The translations under genes were made by a program, and so were the position numbers. From positions 434,001 through 498,000 of the forward strand of contig JABTUY010000002.1 in the NCBI GenBank assembly GCA_015075165.1: a stretch of 64,000 bases of DNA. The letters run 5' to 3'. The notes beneath the pieces are model-generated. The model was not told the DNA's origin and did no database searches. It saw only the letters and a list, made by a program, of their open reading frames with translations. Shown piece by piece: positions 1 to 7,845 of the stretch. Each line of letters starts with the position of its first letter. Position 1 is the first letter of the stretch. Source of the stretch: Ideonella sp. GTDB taxonomy: Bacteria > Pseudomonadota > Gammaproteobacteria > Burkholderiales > Burkholderiaceae_C.

Positions 1-2
1 GC

Positions 3-410
3 GAGGGCGCCGGCGCGCGCGCGCTGCCGGTGGTGCGCATCGCCGCGCCCGAGGGCAAGTACGACTACCAGAACAAGTACTTCACCGACGAGGTGCACTA
101 CCACGTGCCCAGCGGCCTGCCGGCCGCCGAGGAGGCCGAGGTGCAGCGCATCGTGCTGGCCGCCTACCGTGCACTCGAGTGCCGCGGCTGGGGCCGCGCC
201 GACCTGATGCTGCGCGCGGCCGACCGCAAGCCGTTCCTGCTCGAGATGAACACCTCGCCGGGCATGACTGGCCACTCGCTGGTGCCGATGTCGGCCAAGG
301 CCGCCGGCATCCCCTACGAGCAGCTGTGCCTGCAGCTGCTGGCGGCGGCGCGACTCGACGCGCCGCCCGCGGCCGCCGGCGACGAGGCCGGTGACGAGGC
401 GAAAGGCTGA
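3..410 (+). CDS. ddl: D-alanine--D-alanine ligase, 3' end (partial)
   Basis: This is the C-terminal part of D-alanine--D-alanine ligase, the cytoplasmic ATP-grasp enzyme that makes the D-Ala-D-Ala dipeptide for peptidoglycan. The gene begins left of the window; about 135 codons are present in frame 3. The ATP-grasp end motif [15 protein letters not shown] supplies the metal-binding Glu and Asn, and the preceding GKYDYQNKY segment is typical of the family. The stop is 4 bases before the ATG of ftsQ, the usual order at the end of the betaproteobacterial division/cell-wall cluster. The tail is Ala/Asp/Glu-rich and looks dispensable. The family assignment is firm; only the missing 5' part is unknown. 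Confidence 0.95.
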   Translation, partial: EGAGARALPVVRIAAPEGKYDYQNKYFTDEVHYHVPSGLPAAEEAEVQRIVLAAYRALECRGWGRADLMLRAADRKPFLLEMNTSPGMTGHSLVPMSAKAAGIPYEQLCLQLLAAARLDAPPAAAGDEAGDEAKG

Positions 411-414
411 CCCG

Positions 415-1203
415 ATGGCCCGCACCGCCACGCTGCCCACGCCGCTGCCGTTCGACATCCGCGCGACGATAGCCGGCGCCAATGCGCTGCTCGTGCTGCT
501 GGCGCTGGTGCTGCTGGGCAGCGTGGCGTGGTGGCTCGCGCACTCGCCGCTGTTCACGCTGCGCGGCATCGTGCTCGAAGGCGAGCTCACACACAACACG
601 CCGCGCACGGTGCGCGCCGCGGTCGGCACGCGGCTGGACGGCAACTTCCTGTCGATCGATCTCGAACAGGCGCGCGACGTGTTCGAGGAGGTGCCCTGGG
701 TGCGCCGCGCCACCGTGCGCCGCGTGTGGCCCGATCGCCTCGCGGTGCGGCTGGAGGAGCACCGCGTGGCCGCGCTGTGGAACGCCGGCAGCGACGACGA
801 GCGGCTGGTCAACACCTTCGGCGAGGTGTTCGAGGCCAACCTGGGCGACGTCGACGACGAGGCGCTGCCGCGGCTGGCTGGCCCCGCGGGCAGCGCCGAG
901 CGCGTGCTCGAGATGCTGCAACAACTCGAGCCGGTGCTGCAGCCGCTGGGCAGCCCGGTACGGCTGCTGCAGCTGACGCGGCACGGCGTGTGGCGCGCGC
1001 GCCTGGCCAACGGCGTGACGATCGAGCTCGGCCGTGGCGAGTCCAGCGAGCTGGTGGCGCGCGCCGCGCGCTTCGTGCGCACGCTGCCGCAGGTGACCGG
1101 CCCGCTGCAGCGGCCGCTGCAGTCGGCCGACCTGCGCCACGCCGACGGCTACGCGGTGCGGCTGAAAGGCGCCACCACCGGCAACGCCGCCGCGCGCCAC
1201 TGA
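415..1203 (+). CDS. ftsQ: cell division protein FtsQ
   Basis: FtsQ is the bitopic inner-membrane protein that links early and late divisome proteins through FtsB and FtsL. The 262-aa product has a short cytoplasmic N-terminus, one membrane helix at about residues 22-44, then a POTRA domain beginning near SPLFTLRGIVLEG and the FtsQ beta domain, where EVPWVRRATVRRVWPDRL is characteristic. A GTG 24 bases upstream (391) is possible, but the ATG at 415 follows an AAAGG-type ribosome site and gives the usual N-terminus. It sits between ddl and ftsA, where it is expected. Confidence 0.95.
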   Translation: MARTATLPTPLPFDIRATIAGANALLVLLALVLLGSVAWWLAHSPLFTLRGIVLEGELTHNTPRTVRAAVGTRLDGNFLSIDLEQARDVFEEVPWVRRATVRRVWPDRLAVRLEEHRVAALWNAGSDDERLVNTFGEVFEANLGDVDDEALPRLAGPAGSAERVLEMLQQLEPVLQPLGSPVRLLQLTRHGVWRARLANGVTIELGRGESSELVARAARFVRTLPQVTGPLQRPLQSADLRHADGYAVRLKGATTGNAAARH

Positions 1204-1260
1204 CCGCACCGCATCCACCCCGCCCGAGACGCGACACCCACCCACACGAGGCACACCGAG

Positions 1261-2493
1261 ATGGCCAAGGAATACAAGGATCTGATCGTCGGCCTGGACA
1301 TCGGCACCGCGAAAGTGATGTGCGTGGTGGCCGAGGTGCTGGCCGACGGCGCGATGCGGGTGGCCGGCCTCGGCGTCGCGGCGTCGCACGGCTTGAAGCG
1401 CGGCGTGGTGGTGAACATCGACGCCACGGTGCAGAGCATCCAGGCGGCGCTGAAAGAGGCCGAGATGATGGCCGCCTGCAAGATCGAGCGCGTCACCACC
1501 GGCATCACCGGCAGCCACATCCGCGGCCAGAACAGCTCGGGCATGGTGATCGTGCGCGACAACCGCGAGGTCACCGCGGTCGACGTCGGCCGCGTCGTCG
1601 AGACCGCCAAGGCGATCAACATCCCGAACGACCAGCGCCTGCTGCTGGTGGAGCCGCAGGAGTTCGTGATCGACGGCCACGAGGTGAAGGAGCCGATCGG
1701 CATGAGCGGCAACCGCCTCGAGGTGAAGGTGCACATCGTCACCGGGGCGCAGAGCGCGGCCGAGAACATCCTCAAGTGCGTGCGCCGCTGCGGCCTCGAG
1801 GTGGAGCACCTGGTGCTGAACCCGAGCGCGTCGTCGCTGTCGGTGCTGTCGGCCGACGAGAAGGACCTGGGCGTCGCGCTGGTCGACATCGGTGCCGGCA
1901 CCACCGACGTGGCGATCTTCACCGACGGCTCGATCCGCCACACCGCGGTGATCCCGATCGCCGGCGACCTGATCACCAGCGACATCGCGATGGCGCTGCG
2001 CACGCCGACCAAGGACGCCGAAGAGATCAAGGTCGAGCACGGCGCGGCCAAGCAGCTGCTGACCGATGCCAGCGCGCAGGTCGAGGTGCCGGGGCTGGGC
2101 GACCGCGCGCCGCGCATGCTGAGCCGCCAGGCGCTGTCGGGCGTGATCGAGCCGCGCGTCGAGGAGATCTATTCGCTGGTGCACCAGGTGATCCGCGAGT
2201 CGGGCTACGAGGAGCTGCTGTCCTCGGGCATCGTGATCTGCGGCGGCACCTCGGTGATGCCGGGCATGGTCGAGCTCGGCGAGGACATTTTCCTGAAGCC
2301 CGTTCGCAAGGGCGTGCCCAGCTATTCGGGCGCGCTGTTCGACATGGTGGCCAACCCGCGGTCGGCCACCGTGATGGGTCTGCTGGAGGACGCGCGCGCG
2401 CACCGCGCACGCGGCCAGAAGGCAGCGTCGCAATCCGGTTCGGTGAAGTCGATGTTCGGCCGCGCCAAGGACTGGATCGTCGGCAATTTCTAG
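1261..2493 (+). CDS. ftsA: cell division protein FtsA
   Basis: FtsA is an actin-fold ATPase that tethers FtsZ filaments to the membrane and recruits later divisome proteins. The 410-aa protein has the first phosphate loop near the N-terminus (LIVGLDIGTAKV), the second in VDIGAGTTDVAIF, and the adenosine motif in VICGGTSVMPGM. It ends with a short basic amphipathic tail (KSMFGRAKDWIVGNF) that fits the membrane-targeting helix. Length is normal. A 57-base gap separates it from ftsQ and 86 bases from ftsZ. Confidence 0.97.
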   Translation: MAKEYKDLIVGLDIGTAKVMCVVAEVLADGAMRVAGLGVAASHGLKRGVVVNIDATVQSIQAALKEAEMMAACKIERVTTGITGSHIRGQNSSGMVIVRDNREVTAVDVGRVVETAKAINIPNDQRLLLVEPQEFVIDGHEVKEPIGMSGNRLEVKVHIVTGAQSAAENILKCVRRCGLEVEHLVLNPSASSLSVLSADEKDLGVALVDIGAGTTDVAIFTDGSIRHTAVIPIAGDLITSDIAMALRTPTKDAEEIKVEHGAAKQLLTDASAQVEVPGLGDRAPRMLSRQALSGVIEPRVEEIYSLVHQVIRESGYEELLSSGIVICGGTSVMPGMVELGEDIFLKPVRKGVPSYSGALFDMVANPRSATVMGLLEDARAHRARGQKAASQSGSVKSMFGRAKDWIVGNF

Positions 2494-2579
2494 AAGGGGT
2501 CCGCCGAAGACCCCGGTATTCGCAGCAAGGCAAGTCAGAGGTTCACAACGGCAACTGCTAGGCACACAGGAGAGATGAG

Positions 2580-3812
2580 ATGCCAATCGAAATGATCGAA
2601 GAGTTCGCGCAGGGCACCCTGATCAAGGTGATCGGGGTCGGTGGCGGCGGCGGCAACGCCGTCGAGCACATGATCAAGAGCGGCGTGCAGAACGTCGAGT
2701 TCATCTGCGCCAACACCGATGCGCAGGCGCTGAACCGCTCGAGCGCACGCTCGATCGTGCAGCTCGGCGACAACGGCCTGGGTGCCGGCGGCAAGCCCGA
2801 AAAGGGCAAGGCCGCGGCCGAGGAGGCCGAGGGCCGCATCCGCGACATGCTCGACGGCGCGCACATGGTGTTCATCACCGCCGGCATGGGCGGCGGCACC
2901 GGCACCGGCGCGGCGCCGGTGATCGCGCGCATCGCCAAGGACATGGGCATTCTCACGGTCGGCGTGGTCACCAAGCCGTTCGAGTTCGAAGGCGCGCGCC
3001 GCGCGCGGCAGGCCGACTCCGGCGCCGCTGAACTCGAGGCCAACGTCGACAGCCTGATCGTCGTGCTCAACGAGAAGCTGATCGAGGTGCTGGGCGACGA
3101 CGTGCCGCAGGGCGTGGCGTTCGCGCACGCCAACGACGTGCTGCGCAACGCGGTGGGCGGCATCAGCGACATCATCCACATGGACGCGCTGGTCAACGTC
3201 GACTTCGAGGACGTGAAGACGGTGATGAGCGAGCCCGGCAAGGCGATGATGGGCACCGCCAGCGCCGGCGGCCCCGACCGCGCGCTGAAGGCCGCCGAGG
3301 CCGCGGTAGCCTGCCCGCTGCTCGAAGGCATCGACCTGTCGGGCGCGCGCGGCGTGCTGGTGCTGATTGCCGCCAGCGAGGCGACGTTCAAGCTCAACGA
3401 GAGCAAGAACGCGATGAACTGCATCCGCCGCTATGCCGCCGACGATGCCTACATCATCTACGGCGCCGCGTTCGACGAGTCGCTCGGCGACCAGTTGCGC
3501 GTGACCGTGATCGCCACCGGCCTGAGCCAGGCCAAGCGCGCGCAGGGGCCGCTGCAGGTGGTGCAGTCGCACACCGCCGTGCGCCGCACCGGCACCGACG
3601 ACGCGCCACTGCACCCCGCTGCCCAACCCATGATGCAACCCGCGCAGGCCAGCGCGGCGCCGGGCGCGCCGCAGCCCGACTACGGCCAGTACGCCACGCC
3701 GAGCCTGTGGCGCAGCAACCGCGCACAGGCAGCCGCGCGCGTCGAGGCGCTGAGCTCGAACGGCATGGACGAGTTCGAGATTCCGGCGTTCTTGCGCAAG
3801 CAGGCGGACTAG
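2580..3812 (+). CDS. ftsZ: cell division protein FtsZ
   Basis: FtsZ is the tubulin-like GTPase that forms the Z-ring. The 410-aa product carries the tubulin signature GGGTGTG at residues 104-110, the N-terminal glycine loop GVGGGGGNAV, and the T7-loop region. A Pro/Gln/Ala-rich linker follows, then the conserved C-terminal peptide DEFEIPAFLRKQAD, which contacts FtsA and other partners. A GGAG-type site precedes the ATG. A strong hairpin immediately downstream probably ends or attenuates the division operon before lpxC. Confidence 0.98.
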   Translation: MPIEMIEEFAQGTLIKVIGVGGGGGNAVEHMIKSGVQNVEFICANTDAQALNRSSARSIVQLGDNGLGAGGKPEKGKAAAEEAEGRIRDMLDGAHMVFITAGMGGGTGTGAAPVIARIAKDMGILTVGVVTKPFEFEGARRARQADSGAAELEANVDSLIVVLNEKLIEVLGDDVPQGVAFAHANDVLRNAVGGISDIIHMDALVNVDFEDVKTVMSEPGKAMMGTASAGGPDRALKAAEAAVACPLLEGIDLSGARGVLVLIAASEATFKLNESKNAMNCIRRYAADDAYIIYGAAFDESLGDQLRVTVIATGLSQAKRAQGPLQVVQSHTAVRRTGTDDAPLHPAAQPMMQPAQASAAPGAPQPDYGQYATPSLWRSNRAQAAARVEALSSNGMDEFEIPAFLRKQAD

Positions 3813-3825
3813 ATGGCCCACCCTC

Positions 3826-3847
3826 GAGGCGACCATGCGGTCGCCTC
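3826..3847 (+). terminator. hairpin after ftsZ
   Basis: A perfect 9-bp stem, GAGGCGACC pairing with GGTCGCCTC, encloses an ATGC loop 14 bases after the ftsZ stop. No clear T-tract follows; the next bases are CCCC and a second small dyad around CTAG. It could be an intrinsic terminator or attenuator, or a member of the palindrome family seen elsewhere in this window. Confidence 0.45.
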
Positions 3848-3910
3848 CCCCTCTAGGGGGGTGAGCCGGCGCCGAGCGAGCGCCTGCGCGCTCGCGAGTG
3901 GCTGGCGAAC

Positions 3911-3936
3911 GCAGTGCGGCCTGCAGGCCGCACTGC
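3911..3936. repeat. 26-bp perfect palindrome
   Basis: GCAGTGCGGCCTG is followed directly by its reverse complement. The centre is CCTGCAGG and the left flank is CTGGCGAAC. The same layout (CTGGCGAAC spacer beside a palindrome with a TGCA centre) recurs at 7.0-7.6 kb. It lies in the 311-base gap between ftsZ and lpxC. The rest of that gap holds only the hairpin at 3826, this palindrome and the lpxC promoter-like site. Confidence 0.6.
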
Positions 3937-4111
3937 AACGCCTGCGGACCGGCGGAGCCGGATCCGTGGTGTCTGCCTGGGGGTGCGACGCTGGGGCGTC
4001 GCAGGTCTTGGTTGGCGTTGCCTTGCCGATCGAGTGCTTCTCGTGAGAATTGGCTTGCTCAAGCGTTCTGCGCTCGCTCCGCCGGCGATCACGGCGGCGG
4101 GCCGGCCTTTC

Positions 4112-4117
4112 TACAAT
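4112..4117 (+). promoter_or_regulatory. possible -10 box of lpxC
   Basis: TACAAT lies 7-12 bases before the lpxC ATG. It is a good match to a sigma-70 -10 element, in a GC-rich setting where such a hexamer is rare. The -35 position (about 4089, TCACGG) is weak. If this is used, the transcript would have almost no 5' leader. Confidence 0.35.
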
Positions 4118-4123
4118 GGCGGC

Positions 4124-5059
4124 ATGTTGGCGCAGCGCACGCTCAAATCGCAGACCCGTGCGGTCGGGGTAGGCATGCACAGCGGGCAGAAGGTCGAGCT
4201 GACGATGAGGCCGGCGGCGCCCGATACCGGCATCGTGTTTCGTCGCGTCGACCTGCCGCGGCCTGTGGAGATCGCGGTGCGCCCGGAGTCGGTGTGCGAC
4301 ACGCGGATGGCGTCCACCATCTCGCCCGGCGGCGACCCCGGTGCGCCGAAGGTGCAGACGATCGAGCACCTGATGTCGGCCTGCAGCGGCCTCGGCCTCG
4401 ACAACCTGCGCATCGACATCGATGCCGACGAGGTGCCGATCCTCGATGGCTCGGCCGCGAGCTTCGTCTTCCTGCTGCAGAGCGCAGGCATCGTCACGCA
4501 GGATGCGCCCAAGCGCTTCTGGCGCGTGACGCGGCCGGTGGAGGTGCGCGAGGGCGACGGCGAGCGCGCGATGTGGGCGCGGCTCGAGCCGCACCACGGT
4601 TTCACGCTGAGCTTCGAGATCGATTTTCACCACCCGGCGGTCGACGCCACCGGCCAGCGCGTGAGCTTCGACATGGGCAGCGGCCGCTACCAGCGCGACA
4701 TCGCGCGCGCACGCACCTTCGGCTTCACGAAAGACGTGGCGGCGATGCGCGAGCGCGGCCTGACGCTCGGCGGCGCGATGGACAACGCGATCGTGGTCGA
4801 CGACTCACGCGTGCTCAATGCCGACGGCCTGCGCTACGACGACGAGTTCGTCAAGCACAAGCTGCTCGACGCGATCGGCGACCTCTACATCGCCGGCCAC
4901 CCGATGCTGGCGCGCTACACCGCGTTCCGCAGCGGCCACGCGCTGAACAACCAGCTGCTGCGCCGGCTGTTCGCCGAACCCGGTGCGGCCGAACGGGTCA
5001 CATTCGCCGATGCCGCCCGCGCGCCGGCGGGGTTTGCCGAACTGGCGCCGACCTGGTGA
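4124..5059 (+). CDS. lpxC: UDP-3-O-acyl-N-acetylglucosamine deacetylase
   Basis: LpxC is the zinc-dependent deacetylase of the first committed step of lipid A synthesis, and shows a Gram-negative host. The 311-aa product contains the zinc ligands His82 (in IEHLMSA), His245 and Asp249 (in [11 protein letters not shown]), and the catalytic His region RSGHALNN. The frame is open further upstream, but the ATG at 4124 gives the standard start ([21 protein letters not shown]) and normal length. It follows ftsZ as in most proteobacteria, with its own promoter-like site. Confidence 0.97.
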   Translation: MLAQRTLKSQTRAVGVGMHSGQKVELTMRPAAPDTGIVFRRVDLPRPVEIAVRPESVCDTRMASTISPGGDPGAPKVQTIEHLMSACSGLGLDNLRIDIDADEVPILDGSAASFVFLLQSAGIVTQDAPKRFWRVTRPVEVREGDGERAMWARLEPHHGFTLSFEIDFHHPAVDATGQRVSFDMGSGRYQRDIARARTFGFTKDVAAMRERGLTLGGAMDNAIVVDDSRVLNADGLRYDDEFVKHKLLDAIGDLYIAGHPMLARYTAFRSGHALNNQLLRRLFAEPGAAERVTFADAARAPAGFAELAPTW

Positions 5060-5081
5060 CGGCGACCGCGGCCTTCGATGC

Positions 5082-5267
5082 ATGCTGATTTTCCGCTTGG
5101 TGTTCGGGCTGCTGCTGCTGGCCAGCGCGTTGTGCTTCGCGATGTACGTCGCCACCGGGGCGCCGGTGTGGCGCCAGCGCGGCACCGTGGTGTTGAAGTG
5201 GACGGTGATCGCCGCGGCCGGCTTCTTCGGCGTGCTGATCCTCGAGCGGCTGGCCGTTCTCCTGTAA
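5082..5267 (+). CDS. small membrane protein (61 aa), paralogue of the next gene
   Basis: The predicted 61-aa protein has two hydrophobic segments (about residues 2-20 and 38-60) joined by the loop TGAPVWRQRG. It lies 22 bases after lpxC and 10 bases before a similar gene. The two align through xYxxTGxxVxRQR followed by a second helix, so they look like a tandem duplication. No function is recognised. The ATG at 5082 was chosen because sequence upstream of it in the same frame is not membrane-like. Confidence 0.6.
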   Translation: MLIFRLVFGLLLLASALCFAMYVATGAPVWRQRGTVVLKWTVIAAAGFFGVLILERLAVLL

Positions 5268-5277
5268 CCTCGGCGCG

Positions 5278-5574
5278 ATGACCATCCTGTTCATCGTCGG
5301 TGCCGTGCTGCTGGTGCTGTGCCTGGCGGCGTCGGCGATGTACTGGTCGGTCTATGCCGGCACCGGCGAAGACGTGGCGCGCCAGCGCGCCGTAGGCTTC
5401 TTCCGCTGGGCCGTGGTGGTCGTGCTCGGCACGTTCAATATCTGGATCTTCACCCGTGTCGGCGGCGCGCTCTACGAAATCTGGTTCCCGCCGCCGCCAC
5501 CACCGCCGCCGGTGCTGATCGACGGCCAGCTGCCGGGCCGTCCGCCGCCCGACGACGCAGTCAAGCAAGACTGA
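5278..5574 (+). CDS. small membrane protein (98 aa) with polyproline tail
   Basis: This 98-aa protein has two membrane helices (about residues 3-22 and 38-60), with the loop AGTGEDVARQRAVGFFRW matching the loop of the preceding 61-aa gene. It then has a cytoplasmic or periplasmic tail containing eight consecutive prolines (FPPPPPPPPVLIDG). Polyproline runs usually need elongation factor P for efficient translation. Function is unknown; it is probably co-transcribed with lpxC and its neighbour. Confidence 0.6.
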   Translation: MTILFIVGAVLLVLCLAASAMYWSVYAGTGEDVARQRAVGFFRWAVVVVLGTFNIWIFTRVGGALYEIWFPPPPPPPPVLIDGQLPGRPPPDDAVKQD

Positions 5575-5612
5575 CGCCGCGCGGGCGCGCGCCCGCCAGC
5601 CCCCCGCTAGTG

Positions 5613-6323
5613 CTAGAACAGCAGCGCGCTCAGGAACTGCAGGCTGCGCCCGTGCGCCAGCGCCGCGCTGGCCGCATCGTACGAGGCCCGCGCCCAGCAG
5701 TTGAATCCGTGCTGTGCGCCGGGGTAGAGGTGCAGTTCAGCGGCCTTGCCCTGCATCGCGACGCGCACCTTCTCGACCGCCGCCGGTGGAATGTTGTCAT
5801 CGCGCCCGGCGTAGTGAAACTGCACCGGACAGGCGATCGCGGCAGCCCGGTCGAGCTGATCGTGGATGCCGCCGCCATAGTAGGCCACCGCGGCGTCGAC
5901 GCCCGCGCCGGCGGCGGCCCCGAACGCCAGCCGGCCGCCCATGCAGTAGCCGATGGCGCCGACCTTGCCGCCGCCGACCTCGGGCCGTGCGCGCAGCGCG
6001 GCCGCGGCGGCCACGGTATCGGCCGCGACCGCGCCCGCGTCGAGCTGCTTGGCCAGCGCGATGCCGCGTTGGCGATCGGCGCCTTCGTAGCCGAGCTCGA
6101 CGCGCGGTGCCAAGCGCCAGAACACATCGGGCGCGAGCACCACGAAGCCATCGAGCGCGTACTGCTCGGCCACGCCGCGGATGTGAGCGTTGACGCCGAA
6201 GATCTCCTGGAACAGCACCAGCCCCGGCCCCTTGCCGGCCGGCGGCTTGGCGAGGTAGGCATCGAACGACGCCCCGCCGGCGGTGGGCACGGAGATCCAT
6301 TCGGTCGTCACGGGTGAGTTCAT
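5613..6323 (-). CDS. dienelactone hydrolase family protein
   Basis: This is an alpha/beta hydrolase of the carboxymethylenebutenolidase (dienelactone hydrolase) family, 236 aa and probably cytoplasmic. The catalytic triad is visible: Cys127 in the nucleophile elbow GYCMGG, an Asp in GRDDNIPP (about 175-176), and His205 in PGAQHGFNC. The Glu of QEIFGVN near residue 40 is also conserved in the family. Many members sit outside aromatic pathways and have unproven substrates; nothing nearby suggests chlorocatechol degradation. It lies 49 bases downstream of ruvC on the same strand. Confidence 0.88.
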   Translation of the reverse strand: MNSPVTTEWISVPTAGGASFDAYLAKPPAGKGPGLVLFQEIFGVNAHIRGVAEQYALDGFVVLAPDVFWRLAPRVELGYEGADRQRGIALAKQLDAGAVAADTVAAAAALRARPEVGGGKVGAIGYCMGGRLAFGAAAGAGVDAAVAYYGGGIHDQLDRAAAIACPVQFHYAGRDDNIPPAAVEKVRVAMQGKAAELHLYPGAQHGFNCWARASYDAASAALAHGRSLQFLSALLF

Positions 6324-6372
6324 GGTGCGAGCCTCGCGCGGCAGGTGGCGATGGAGGGACGCCGAGGCTAAC

Positions 6373-6921
6373 TCAGTACGTGCGGCCGCGCTTGTACTGC
6401 GCATGCGCCTTGCGCGCCAGCGGGGCTGTTCGCGCCAGCGCGTCGAAGGTGCGTGCCGCATGGGCATGCGTGATCGCCAGCCCGAGCGCATCGGCCGCGT
6501 CGCGCCCGGGCTCGCGCGGCAGAGCGAGCAACCGCGCGACCATGGCCTGGATCTGCGCCTTGGTGGCCAGCCCATGGCCGACCACGGCCTTCTTCATCTG
6601 CAGTGCGGTGTACTCCGACACCGGCAGCCCGCCGGCCACCAGCGCCGCCAGCGCCGCGCCGCGCGCCTGGCCGAGCAGCAGCGTGCTCTGCGGGTTGACG
6701 TTGACGAACACGATCTCGACCGACGCGGCATCGGGCCGGTAGCGCTGCACGACCTCGCCCACGCCCTCGAAGATCAGCTTCAACCGCAACGGCAATTCGC
6801 CGCGCGGCGCCTCCAGCGTGCTGATGGTGCCGCTGGCCACGTAGCGCAGCCGCGCCCCGCTGGCCTCGACCACTGCGAAGCCGGTGCGCTGAAGACCGGG
6901 GTCGATGCCGAGGATCTTCAT
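6373..6921 (-). CDS. ruvC: Holliday junction resolvase RuvC
   Basis: RuvC is the crossover-junction endonuclease that cleaves Holliday junctions with RuvAB. The 182-aa protein has the four catalytic acids of the RNase H fold: Asp7 (ILGIDPG), Glu69 (SVEIVFVN), Asp141 and Asp144 ([16 protein letters not shown]). The ATG at 6921 gives the standard start MKILGIDPG. It is on the minus strand downstream of the fis-purH block, a common order in betaproteobacteria, but is separated here from the cdsA-like gene by 0.9 kb of palindromic DNA. Confidence 0.97.
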   Translation of the reverse strand: MKILGIDPGLQRTGFAVVEASGARLRYVASGTISTLEAPRGELPLRLKLIFEGVGEVVQRYRPDAASVEIVFVNVNPQSTLLLGQARGAALAALVAGGLPVSEYTALQMKKAVVGHGLATKAQIQAMVARLLALPREPGRDAADALGLAITHAHAARTFDALARTAPLARKAHAQYKRGRTY

Positions 6922-7040
6922 GGCTTGTGGCAGCTTCGAATGACGCCTGTCCTTGCACGACCGAGCGCTGCAAAGCCGCGTGCGGGCATGCGCCGGCGCT
7001 CGTGTGCGGCGGACGGCCCTGCGGGCCGACTCCCCTGCGT

Positions 7041-7106
7041 GCCCTGGCGCTTGCAAGCGCCAGGGCGCTCGCCAGGCGAAGAACAGTCCGCAGGGACTGT
7101 TCTTCG
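7041..7106. repeat. palindrome pair, copy 1
   Basis: 7041-7066 is a perfect 26-bp palindrome with half-site GCCCTGGCGCTTG. After an 11-base spacer (GCTCGCCAGGC) come 13-bp arms at 7077-7089 and 7094-7106 (CGAAGAACAGTCC and its complement) around a GCAG loop. The pair is the inverted arrangement of the pair at 7568-7633. Confidence 0.65.
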
Positions 7107-7420
7107 TCCAGGCTCGCTACTTCGGCTTCGTGGCCCGTCGCGAAACTCACTACGCTCACTGCGTTCGCTACGTTCGGACAATCGCGACGAGTCAGAACAC
7201 GTTGCGCGCGCTGCGCGCGCGCGGCCACGAAGCCTGCGTTCCTCGGCGCCGCCCAATGTCGCTGCCGGCGCACACCCGCCCGCGGCTTTGCAGCCACCAC
7301 CGTGGCACGCCTCGTCGTGGCACGCCGCCACCGGTTCTGCGCGGTGGGCGGTGCCCGGGGTGGGCGATTTTTGGCGCGGCGAGCAGCGCAGCAGCGCAAG
7401 GGGGCGAGCGCGGACGGGCA

Positions 7421-7473
7421 AGAGTCCCTGCGGACTCTGGCCCGCCTGGCGAGCCGGCGCGGCTTGCAAGCCG
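7421..7473. repeat. palindrome pair, copy 2
   Basis: 7421-7438 has 7-bp arms AGAGTCC/GGACTCT around a CTGC loop. Then comes the spacer CGCCTGGCGAGC, then a 14-bp perfect core at 7460-7473 (CGGCTTG and its complement) extended by imperfect flanks. Stem sequences differ from the other pairs, while the CTGC and TTGCAA centres and the spacer are kept. Confidence 0.6.
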
Positions 7474-7567
7474 TGCCGTGGACGTCCGGCGCCATCGGCG
7501 CCGGACCGGCGAGGAGCCGTGAAGTGCGGCGCGTCCAGCGCCGACACGAGCAGCAGTGAGCCCGGAC

Positions 7568-7633
7568 GTGTGCCAGTCCCCTGCGGACTGGCACACGCCT
7601 GGCGAACGCCCTGGCGCTTGCAAGCGCCAGGGC
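7568..7633. repeat. palindrome pair, copy 3
   Basis: 7568-7596 has perfect 12-bp arms (GTGTGCCAGTCC and its complement) around a CCTGC loop. The spacer GCCTGGCGAAC follows, then 7608-7633, a 26-bp palindrome identical to that at 7041-7066. Confidence 0.65.
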
Positions 7634-7845
7634 ACGCAGCCGCCCTTGCAGCGCGAGCACCGCAGCGAAGTCGGAGCGAAGCGGAGACCGCGACATCATG
7701 AGCCCACACCGGGCGCCGCCCACCGCGCCGCGCCGCGCTCACGCCAACAGGGCAAACCCCGGTGCATCGCACCGCGCATTCGAAGCGCGAGCGAACCCCA
7801 TCGCGCCGCTCACCGCCATTCAGCACCAACGCAAGAACCCCCATC

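Larger units (their letters stand above)
6922..7845. other. 924-bp gap filled with palindromic repeats
   Basis: I see no credible gene between ruvC and the cdsA-like gene. Open frames exist on both strands, but their translations are Arg/Ala/Cys-rich and are produced by the palindromes themselves. The gap carries at least six perfect or near-perfect dyads, one of which (26 bp) is present twice and identical. The bases around 7140-7180 (ACTACGCTCACTGCGTTCGC) form a further short imperfect repeat. The ruvC promoter must lie in the part next to 6921. Confidence 0.6.

Noticed and set aside
82-2586. 834-codon open frame on the minus strand opposite ftsQ/ftsA
   Set aside because: It is a high-GC shadow: His/Arg/Ala-rich, no motif, and opposite two certain genes. 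The same holds for other very long antisense frames, e.g. 40611-43682.
6918-7844. Open frames with repeated PGACKRQG-like peptides in the ruvC-cdsA gap
   Set aside because: The peptides are translations of the palindromes, appear on both strands, and have no ribosome sites or family motifs.
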